DNA from: Rubritepida sp.
GTDB lineage: Bacteria; Pseudomonadota; Alphaproteobacteria; Acetobacterales; Acetobacteraceae
Assembly (NCBI GenBank): GCA_022843345.1
Contig: JALHNW010000138.1
Location: 1-5,680 of the forward strand
Length of the DNA stretch: 5,680 bases
Reading direction: 5' to 3'
Under the pieces are notes generated by a model. That model made no database searches, was not told the DNA's origin, and saw nothing but the letters and a program-made list of their open reading frames with translations. The position numbers were made by a program, and so were the translations under genes. Positions 1 through 5,680 of the stretch are shown here, one piece after another (position 1 is the stretch's first letter; each line of letters starts with the position of its first letter).

Positions 1-422
1 AGATCGCGCCCATGGGCTCGGCCGGCGGCGTGCCGGTCGCGACGCCGCCGCCCGTTTCCGTGGCGATCGAGCCGCCGCGCCCGGCGCCGGCGGCGAAGAC
101 CATGCTGGTGACGCAGGCGGTGCGCGCGGGGCAGCGCATCTACGCGCAAGGGTCCGACCTCATCGTCATGGGCGCGGTGAACGCGGGCGCCGAGGTGCTG
201 GCGGACGGCAACATCCACGTCTATGGCGCGCTGCGCGGCCGGGCGGTGGCCGGCGCCAGCGAGGACGCGGAGGCGCGCGTCTTCGCCCAGCACTTCGACC
301 CGGAGCTGGTGGCGATCGCCGGCTTCTACGCGCTGCGCGAAGGGTTCCAGGAGAAGGCCATCGGCCGCGCCATGTCGGTGCGGCTGGAGGGCGAGCAATT
401 GCGCTTCGACCCGCTCGGGTGA
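1..422 (+). CDS. minC: Septum-site inhibitor MinC, C-terminal part (5' end outside window)
   Basis: MinC prevents FtsZ ring assembly away from mid-cell. Its C-terminal domain is a right-handed beta-helix that dimerises and binds MinD. The frame is open from base 3, so the ATG at 12 is probably internal; the N-terminal FtsZ-inhibiting domain lies upstream of the window. Visible first is a Pro/Ala-rich interdomain linker (about 30-98). The C domain follows, with the hallmark stretches RAGQRIYA (123-146), DGNIHVYG (204-227) and GRAVAGAS (about 237-260), each closely matching E. coli MinC as I remember it. The C-terminus is of normal length, ending at TGA 420-422. minD starts 29 nt downstream and minE follows, the standard minCDE order. 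Identity is secure; only the true start cannot be seen. Confidence 0.96.
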   Translation, partial: IAPMGSAGGVPVATPPPVSVAIEPPRPAPAAKTMLVTQAVRAGQRIYAQGSDLIVMGAVNAGAEVLADGNIHVYGALRGRAVAGASEDAEARVFAQHFDPELVAIAGFYALREGFQEKAIGRAMSVRLEGEQLRFDPLG

Positions 423-434
423 AGCCGGACGTTT

Positions 435-441
435 CAGGGGG
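435..441 (+). promoter_or_regulatory. Ribosome binding site of minD
   Basis: The purine-rich stretch CAGGGGG lies 10 nt before the ATG at 452. It supports that ATG over the in-frame GTG at 419, which would overlap the minC stop as GTGA and add 11 residues not found in MinD proteins. Confidence 0.6.
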
Positions 442-451
442 TTCTCACAGC

Positions 452-1272
<821 letters not shown>

Positions 1273-1276
<4 letters not shown>

Positions 1277-1557
1277 GCTGGCTCTCCTTCTTCCAGAAGC
1301 AGAAGCGCGAGGCGGCGGCGACCCCCTCCTCGGCCTCCGCCGCCAAGGACCGCTTGCAGGTCATCATCAGCCACGAGCGCGTGGGCCGCGGGCGGGAGGA
1401 CTTCCTGCCCAAGCTCCAGCAGGAGCTGGTGCAGGTGGTGGCCCGCTACGTCGCCATAGACCCCAGCAAGGTGCAGGTGAACCTGGAGCGCGGCGGCGAC
1501 GTCTCGGCCCTGTCCATCGACATCGAGCTGCCGGGGCCCAAGGCGACGGCCCACTAG
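1273..1557 (+). CDS. minE: Cell division topological specificity factor MinE
   Basis: MinE activates the MinD ATPase and displaces MinC, producing the oscillation that confines division to mid-cell. The product is 94 residues (E. coli 88). The N-terminus MSWLSFFQKQKR (1-12) is the amphipathic membrane-targeting segment. AKDRLQVIISHER (24-36) is the MinD-contact segment, matching AKERLQIIVAERR of E. coli. Residues about 44-94 form the topological specificity domain, including FLPKLQQELVQVVARYV and IDPSKVQV. Between the first two segments sits an Ala/Ser/Thr-rich linker (13-23) about six residues longer than in E. coli. The start overlaps the minD stop by ATGA and follows GGGAGGG. The stop is TAG at 1555-1557, and the next gene begins immediately after it. 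Confidence 0.97.
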
Positions 1558-2562
1558 ATGCGCGCCGCGATGGAATGGGCCCAGGCGCACGAGACGCCCT
1601 GGCCGCGCGACATCCTGGCGCACCTGGAGGGCGGGTTCTTCGAGGGCCCGCCCGACAACGCGGTGCTGGGCCCCGCCCCGCCGCGCGGCGGGCCGGCGGG
1701 CATCGTGTTCCGCAAGGGCATCCGCGTGGCCGAGTGGGGCGACACGCATCGCCCGGACATGACCTTCAGCGTCGCCAAGTCCTACCTGGCGCTGCTGGCC
1801 GGCCTCGCCTGGGCCGATGGGCGCATCCCCGACCTGGACGAGCCGGTGCTGAAGCGCGCCGCGCACCCGGCCTTCGAAGGGGCGCAGAACGCGCGCATCA
1901 CCTGGCGGCATTTGCTGACCAACACCTCCGAGTGGGAAGGCACGCTCTGGGGCAAGAGCGACCTGATAGACCGCGGCCGCAACCTGGGCGTGGAAGGGCA
2001 GGGCGCCAAGCGCAGCGCGCGGCCGCTGCACGCGCCGGGCGAGTACTGGGAATACAACGACGTCCGCGTGAATGCGCTGGCGCTGGCCCTGCTGCTGGTG
2101 TTCCACCGCCCCCTGCCGGTGGTGTTCGGCGAGCGCATCGCCGACCCGCTGGGCTGCTCGGACAGCTGGTCGTGGCGCGGCTACTCCACCTCCACCATCA
2201 CGGTGGATGGCGAGGAGATGGAAAGCGTCTCCGGCGGCGGGCACTGGGGCGGCGGCGTGGTGATCTCGGCCGAGGACCAGGCGCGCATCGGCCTCATGGT
2301 GGCCGGCGAGGGCAAGGGGCTGGTGCGCGGCGAATGGCTGCGGATGTGCCGCACGCCCTGCGCGCTGAACCCGCATTACGGCTTCCTGTTCTGGCTGAAC
2401 AGCGACGGCGCGAAGTGGCCGGCGGCCAGCCGCGGCAGCGCCTGCTTCAGCGGCGCCGGCGGGCACACGACCTGGATGGAGCCCGACGGCGACATCGTCA
2501 GCGTGACGCGCTGGCTCGATCCCGCGGTGCTGCCGGGCTACATGGAGCGAGTCAAGGCCTGA
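1558..2562 (+). CDS. Serine hydrolase of the beta-lactamase/PBP-like family
   Basis: The 334-residue protein has the beta-lactamase-related fold (PF00144 type, class C-like). This family includes esterases, D-aminopeptidases and other hydrolases as well as beta-lactamases; the substrate cannot be read from sequence. The SxxK motif is Ser71-Val-Ala-Lys74 (in TFSVAKSYLALLAGLA), giving the nucleophile and general-base lysine. The second motif is most likely Tyr166-Asn-Asp (in WEYNDVRVN), with Asp where YxN usually ends. The third, normally KTG, appears to be His303-Thr-Thr (in AGGHTTW). SGGGHWGGG (225-233) followed by ISAEDQARIG is a conserved family block. No signal peptide or membrane segment is visible, so the protein is probably cytoplasmic unless the start is mis-set. 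The ATG directly abuts the minE stop (TAGATG). The only upstream purine stretch, AAGGCG at 1540-1545, is weak, so coupling to minE translation is likely. ATG 1570 is an alternative start. The 3' end overlaps the opposing aminotransferase gene by 11 bp. Confidence 0.88.
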   Translation: MRAAMEWAQAHETPWPRDILAHLEGGFFEGPPDNAVLGPAPPRGGPAGIVFRKGIRVAEWGDTHRPDMTFSVAKSYLALLAGLAWADGRIPDLDEPVLKRAAHPAFEGAQNARITWRHLLTNTSEWEGTLWGKSDLIDRGRNLGVEGQGAKRSARPLHAPGEYWEYNDVRVNALALALLLVFHRPLPVVFGERIADPLGCSDSWSWRGYSTSTITVDGEEMESVSGGGHWGGGVVISAEDQARIGLMVAGEGKGLVRGEWLRMCRTPCALNPHYGFLFWLNSDGAKWPAASRGSACFSGAGGHTTWMEPDGDIVSVTRWLDPAVLPGYMERVKA

Positions 2563-3883
2563 TGGCGGCGTCCACCGCGTCGCCCAGGCGGTCCACGATC
2601 AGGTCCACTTCATCGGCGCGGATGATGTAAGGGGGCGCCAACAGCACGTGGTCGCCCGCCACCCCATCGGCCGTGCCGCCGGTGGGATAGCAGGCGAGGC
2701 CGCGCCGGAATGCCTCCTCCTTCACGCGGGCGTGCAGGGCGTGTTCCGGCGGGAAGGGCTGCTTCGTCGCGCGGTCCTGCACCAGCTCGATGGCCTGGAA
2801 CAGCCCGCGGCCGCGGATGTGGCCGACATGGCGGTGGTTGCCGAAGCGCTCCGTCAGGCGCTGCTCCAGCAGGGCGCCCATGGCGCGGACGTTGGCGAGC
2901 AAATCCTCCTCCGCGATCACCTGCTGCACGGCGAGGGCGGCGGCGCAGGCCACCGGGTGGGCCTGGTAGGTGTGGCCGTGCTGGAAGGCACCGGTGCCGG
3001 ATTCCAGCCCTTCGACCACGCGGCGCGACACAAGCAAGGCGCCGATCGGCTGGAAGCCGCCGCCCAGCCCCTTGGCCACGCATTGCAGGTCGGGCACCAC
3101 GCCTTCCTGTTCCCAGGCGTGCATCGTGCCGGTGCGGCCCATGCCGCACATGATCTCGTCCAGGATGAGCAGCGCGCCGTGGCGGTCGCAGACCGCGCGC
3201 ATGGCGGGGAAATAGCCGGCGGGGGCGGTGACGCAGCCGGTGGTGGCGCCCACCACCGGCTCGGCGATGAAGGCGGCGACGGTGTCGGGGCCGAGGCGCT
3301 GGAACTCCGCCTCCAGCTCGGCGGCGAGGCGCGCGACATAGGCGGCCTCGTCCTCGTCGGCCCGCCGGTCGCGCCAGGCGAAGGCGGGGGAGACGTGGCT
3401 GAAGGCCGGCGACAGCAGCGGGGCGTAGAGCGCGCGCCGCGCGACGTTGCCGCCGGCCGACAGCGCGCCGAGCGTGTTGCCGTGGTAGCTCTGGCGGCGG
3501 GCGATGACGCGGCTGCGCGCGGGCTGGCCGATCTCGACGAAATACTGGCGGGCCAGCTTCAGCGCGGCCTCGACGGCCTCCGAGCCGCCGGAAACGAAAT
3601 AGGCGCGCGACAGGCCGCCGGGCTCGTGGCCCACCAGGGTCTCGGCCAGCGCCTCGGCGGGGTCGTTGGTGAAGAGGGAGGTGTGGACGTAGCACACCTG
3701 GTCCAGCTGCGCCTTGATCGCCTCGATCACGCGTGGGTGGCCGTGGCCCAGGCAGGCGACGGCGGCACCGCCCGAGGCGTCCAGCACCTGGCGCCCGCCT
3801 TCCTCCACCAGCCAGGAACCGTGGCCGCCCACCGCGCGGGGCGGGGTGCGGCGGGGGGTGCGGTGCAGGATGCGCGAGGCCAT
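2552..3883 (-). CDS. Class III PLP-dependent aminotransferase
   Basis: This fold type I aminotransferase (class III, the omega-amino-acid/BioA-like group often labelled 'aspartate aminotransferase family') moves an amino group from an amine or omega-amino acid to a keto acid; the substrate is not predictable here. It has 443 residues, normal for the class. SGGSEAVEAALKLAR (98-112) binds the PLP phosphate, and Tyr133-His-Gly is the ring-stacking segment. Glu208-Pro lies in AEPVVG. LDEIMCGMGRTG (241-252) carries Asp242, which pairs with the pyridine nitrogen. Lys271 in VAKGLGGGFQPIGA forms the Schiff base. GHTYQAHPVACAAALA follows at 303-318. All key residues are present. The ATG at 3883 is chosen because homology begins just after it, GCAGG lies about 8 nt upstream, and the preceding gene stops 17 nt away; the longer open frame to 4225 covers that gene and is spurious. 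Last gene of the visible minus-strand run. No localisation signal is seen. Confidence 0.93.
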   Translation of the reverse strand: MASRILHRTPRRTPPRAVGGHGSWLVEEGGRQVLDASGGAAVACLGHGHPRVIEAIKAQLDQVCYVHTSLFTNDPAEALAETLVGHEPGGLSRAYFVSGGSEAVEAALKLARQYFVEIGQPARSRVIARRQSYHGNTLGALSAGGNVARRALYAPLLSPAFSHVSPAFAWRDRRADEDEAAYVARLAAELEAEFQRLGPDTVAAFIAEPVVGATTGCVTAPAGYFPAMRAVCDRHGALLILDEIMCGMGRTGTMHAWEQEGVVPDLQCVAKGLGGGFQPIGALLVSRRVVEGLESGTGAFQHGHTYQAHPVACAAALAVQQVIAEEDLLANVRAMGALLEQRLTERFGNHRHVGHIRGRGLFQAIELVQDRATKQPFPPEHALHARVKEEAFRRGLACYPTGGTADGVAGDHVLLAPPYIIRADEVDLIVDRLGDAVDAAIRP

Positions 3884-3900
3884 GCGCGCAGCCTGCCGCG

Positions 3901-4236
3901 TCAGGCGGTGGCCAGCAAGGCGACGCCCGCCATGATGAGGGTGATGGCGGCGAGCTTCTGCATCCCCATCGCCTCGCCCCAGAAATGCCAGCCCAGCAGC
4001 GCGATGAGGGCGTAGGAGGCGGCGGTGCAGGGCAGGGCGACGCTCATCGGGATCTTGCGCAGCGCCACGATGTAGAGCAGCGCCCCGACGCCGTAGAAGC
4101 CCAGCCCCGCGATGGTGGAGGGCCGGAAGAGCTGCGCCACGAAGCCGCCCTCGCCCCCCGCGCCGGTCTTCAGCAGCAGCTGCCCGACCATGGAGGAGGT
4201 GATGGCGGCGACCAGCGCGGCCCAATGCGCGTTCAT
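3901..4236 (-). CDS. Small four-helix membrane protein, EmrE/ArnE-like (putative lipid-linked sugar flippase)
   Basis: The 111-residue, almost wholly hydrophobic protein has four probable membrane helices at about residues 4-22, 41-59, 64-84 and 92-110. This matches the small multidrug resistance/EamA superfamily. VGQLLLKTGA (17-26) resembles the VAGQLCQK segment of ArnE, a subunit of the ArnE/ArnF flippase for undecaprenyl-phosphate-aminoarabinose. The essential Glu14 of EmrE is replaced by Ser15, which argues against proton-coupled drug efflux and fits a lipid-sugar flippase. It overlaps the upstream glycosyltransferase stop as ATGA, and GGAGAAGGG precedes the ATG by 6 nt, so the two are co-expressed and probably act together. 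ArnE and ArnF work as a pair; only one such gene is visible, so it may form a homodimer or have a partner elsewhere. Family membership is likely; the flippase role is inferred from context. Confidence 0.82.
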   Translation of the reverse strand: MNAHWAALVAAITSSMVGQLLLKTGAGGEGGFVAQLFRPSTIAGLGFYGVGALLYIVALRKIPMSVALPCTAASYALIALLGWHFWGEAMGMQKLAAITLIMAGVALLATA

Positions 4237-5174
4237 GGCCCGCCCTTCTCCACGGCGCGCACCACCCCCTGCGGCTTGCCGTTGGCGGACAGGAAGGCGC
4301 GGCCCAGGTATTCGCCCATCACGCCCAGGATGAGGAACTGCACGCCCGCGATCAGCAGCATCACCGTCATGGTGGAGGCCCAGCCCGACGGCGTCTCGAT
4401 GAACATCGCCTCGATGATGACGAACAGCGCCAGCAGCAGCCCCAGCACGCCCATGGCCGCGCCCGCGAACATGGCGAGGCGCAGCGGCAGCAGCGAGAAG
4501 GAGGTGGCGAGGTTCAGCCACAGCCGCACCAACCGGCGCATGGTGTAGTTGCTGTGGCCGTCCGCGCGGGCGAAGTGCTTCACCTCCAGCGTGGTGATGC
4601 GCTGCGTCACCTGCATGATGAGGCCGTCTATGTAGGGGTAGGGGCCGCCATACTTCGTCACCTCGCGCACCACCATCGCCGAGCAGCAGCGGAAGGAGGA
4701 AAGGTAGAGGCCCCGCGGCTTGTCCAGCAGCGCGTCCGCCACGCGGTTGGCGAAGCGCGAGCCGAGGTTGCGCCACCCCTCGTGCTCCTTCTTCGCGTAG
4801 GTGGTGTAGACCACGTCCCAGCCGCCCAGGCGCGCGTGGTCGTAGAGGCGCACCACCTCCTCGGCCGGGTTCTGCAGGTCGTCGTCCATGTTGATGGCGA
4901 AGGCGCCGCGGGCGTGGCGGAAGCCGGTCATCACCGCGTTGTGCTCGCCGAAGTTGCGCGCGTGCTCGATGAAGGTGATCGGCACGGTGGCGGCGCGCAC
5001 CAGCGCGCGGCAGACCTCCCCCGAATCATCCGGGCTGCCGTCGTTCACCAGCACGATCTCGATGCCGCCCTCGGGCCGCAGCTCGGACAGGGCGGCGACG
5101 AGGCGGCCGATCGTGGCGGCGCCGCGATAGACGGGGATGACGACCGAGAGGCCGACGGGATGCTGCTGGTCCAT
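4233..5174 (-). CDS. GT2 family membrane glycosyltransferase, ArnC/dolichol-phosphate-mannose synthase-like
   Basis: The family transfers a sugar from a nucleotide donor to a polyprenyl phosphate on the cytoplasmic face of the inner membrane. The product has 313 residues (E. coli ArnC 322). The GT-A domain starts with LSVVIPVYRG (9-18), followed by LVNDGSPDDS (42-51) for nucleotide binding. NFGEHNAVMTGFRHARG (74-90) comes next, then the metal-binding DXD region MDDDLQNP (96-103), which reads DADLQNP in ArnC. RADGHSNYTMRRL (203-215) is the usual acceptor-side motif. Two membrane helices follow at about 233-258 and 267-290, then GEYLGR (288-293). The ATG at 5174 is chosen because GAGGA stands 5 nt before it; a TTG at 5186, overlapping the upstream stop, would add four residues. 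The gene lies 8 nt after the methyltransferase and overlaps the small membrane protein gene by ATGA. Sugar and exact lipid acceptor are unknown. Confidence 0.92.
   Translation of the reverse strand: MDQQHPVGLSVVIPVYRGAATIGRLVAALSELRPEGGIEIVLVNDGSPDDSGEVCRALVRAATVPITFIEHARNFGEHNAVMTGFRHARGAFAINMDDDLQNPAEEVVRLYDHARLGGWDVVYTTYAKKEHEGWRNLGSRFANRVADALLDKPRGLYLSSFRCCSAMVVREVTKYGGPYPYIDGLIMQVTQRITTLEVKHFARADGHSNYTMRRLVRLWLNLATSFSLLPLRLAMFAGAAMGVLGLLLALFVIIEAMFIETPSGWASTMTVMLLIAGVQFLILGVMGEYLGRAFLSANGKPQGVVRAVEKGGP
4243..4251 (-). promoter_or_regulatory. Ribosome binding site of the EmrE/ArnE-like gene
   Basis: GGAGAAGGG on the minus strand (4251 down to 4243) lies 6 nt before the ATG at 4236. It supports this start over the long in-frame extension to 4776, which lies inside the glycosyltransferase gene and encodes low-complexity sequence. 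Confidence 0.6.
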
Positions 5175-5179
5175 TTCTG

Positions 5180-5184
5180 TCCTC
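5180..5184 (-). promoter_or_regulatory. Ribosome binding site of the GT2 glycosyltransferase
   Basis: GAGGA on the minus strand (5184 down to 5180) lies 5 nt before the ATG at 5174 and overlaps the methyltransferase stop codon. It favours ATG 5174 over TTG 5186. Confidence 0.65.
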
Positions 5185-5680
5185 AACGCCGCGCGAGCGC
5201 GAGCAGCGAACCGCCCGCCGGGAAGCGCAGCCCGATGCGCGAGAGCGCCCGCTCCGCCTCCGTGGCGGCGAAGAAGGCGCGGTCCGCCCAGGGCGGGTAG
5301 TGGGTGACGTCGGATGCCGCGTTCTCGTCCCTGGACAGCAGCTTGCGCTGCACGGCCATCAGCGGCAGCAGCAGGCTGTTCCAGTGCCGCGCCTCGACGG
5401 CGGCGAAGCCCGCCTGCGCCAGCAGCGCGCGGACCCCGGCGCGGTCGTAGCGCCGGGCGGTGTGCACCCGCGCATCATGGGCCGAGCGCAGCCACTCGTG
5501 GGCGGGCAGGTTCAGCAGCAGCAGGCCGCCGGGGCGCAGGGCGCGGCGGAACTCCCCCAGCGCGGCCGCCTGGTCCACCGCGCGGTGGCACAGCACGTCC
5601 AGGCTGCACAGCGCATCGAAGCTGCCATCGGCGAAGGGCAGGGCGTTGACGGTGCCGGCGACGACGTGCGCGCCGGCCTT
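5183..5680 (-). CDS. Class I SAM-dependent methyltransferase, C-terminal part (5' end outside window)
   Basis: The frame is open to the window edge, so the 165 visible residues are the C-terminal part; the glycine-rich SAM-binding motif I lies beyond 5680. Visible are a short strand and loop ending ALPFADGSFD, then the core strand FDALCSLDVL (within 5591-5635). These are motif II features of methyltransferase type 11/25 domains. ALRPGGLLLLNLPA is the typical motif III loop and strand. Further on, SAHD..VHTARRYDRAGVRALLAQAGF is a pattern I associate with methyltransferases encoded beside polyprenyl-phosphate glycosyltransferases. WNSLLLPLMAVQRKLL may be a membrane-contacting helix. The GTG at 5596 is internal to the domain and is not the start. 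The gene stops 8 nt before the glycosyltransferase ATG, so the two are surely co-transcribed. The methyl acceptor is unknown; a sugar or lipid-linked intermediate is a guess from context. Confidence 0.88.
   Translation of the reverse strand, partial: KAGAHVVAGTVNALPFADGSFDALCSLDVLCHRAVDQAAALGEFRRALRPGGLLLLNLPAHEWLRSAHDARVHTARRYDRAGVRALLAQAGFAAVEARHWNSLLLPLMAVQRKLLSRDENAASDVTHYPPWADRAFFAATEAERALSRIGLRFPAGGSLLALARR

Noticed and set aside
419..451. Upstream GTG start for minD overlapping the minC stop
   Set aside because: It would add 11 residues absent from MinD proteins; the ATG at 452 has a suitable ribosome binding site.
423..451. Possible promoter or hairpin between minC and minD
   Set aside because: Only 29 nt, with no convincing -35/-10 elements or inverted repeat; it looks like a simple intra-operon spacer.
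2648..4015. Long plus-strand open frame (455 codons) opposite the aminotransferase
   Set aside because: The minus-strand frame encodes an aminotransferase with all catalytic residues, while this product has no domain.
3884..4225. N-terminal extension of the aminotransferase frame
   Set aside because: It overlaps the EmrE-like gene in another frame and has low-complexity sequence; the ATG at 3883 fits the family length.
4237..4776. N-terminal extension of the EmrE-like frame
   Set aside because: It lies inside the glycosyltransferase gene and is Ala/Gly/Arg/His-rich; the ATG at 4236 has a strong ribosome binding site and an ATGA overlap.

Overview
This window is GC-rich chromosomal DNA, apparently from an alphaproteobacterium. 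An Acetobacteraceae (Roseomonas-like) host is my guess, from the GC-rich codon use and protein style; it is not proven here. Eight coding regions fill it almost completely. Two run off the window edges. No RNA gene, mobile element, CRISPR array or gene-free stretch over 300 bases is visible.

Left half, + strand (1-2562): the end of minC, then complete minD and minE, the system that places the division septum at mid-cell. MinC blocks FtsZ polymerisation, MinD is the membrane-bound ATPase that carries it, and MinE stimulates the ATPase to drive pole-to-pole oscillation. minD and minE overlap by ATGA. A serine hydrolase of the beta-lactamase/PBP-like fold starts on the base after the minE stop, so it is probably co-transcribed and translationally coupled with the min genes.

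Right half, - strand (5680 down to 2552): a tight four-gene run read right to left. It comprises a partial class I SAM-dependent methyltransferase, an ArnC/DPM1-like membrane glycosyltransferase, a small four-helix EmrE/ArnE-like membrane protein and a class III PLP aminotransferase. The junctions are 8 nt, an ATGA overlap and 17 nt. The glycosyltransferase plus small membrane protein suggest a polyprenyl-phosphate-sugar synthase and its flippase, used to modify an envelope glycan. The methyltransferase fits that theme; the aminotransferase belongs to a family that usually acts on omega-amino acids or amines, so its link is less clear.

The two transcription units converge, and the hydrolase and aminotransferase genes overlap tail to tail by 11 bp with no visible terminator. 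Nothing here is clearly a new system. The most interesting points are the hydrolase appended to minCDE and the make-up of the glycan operon.
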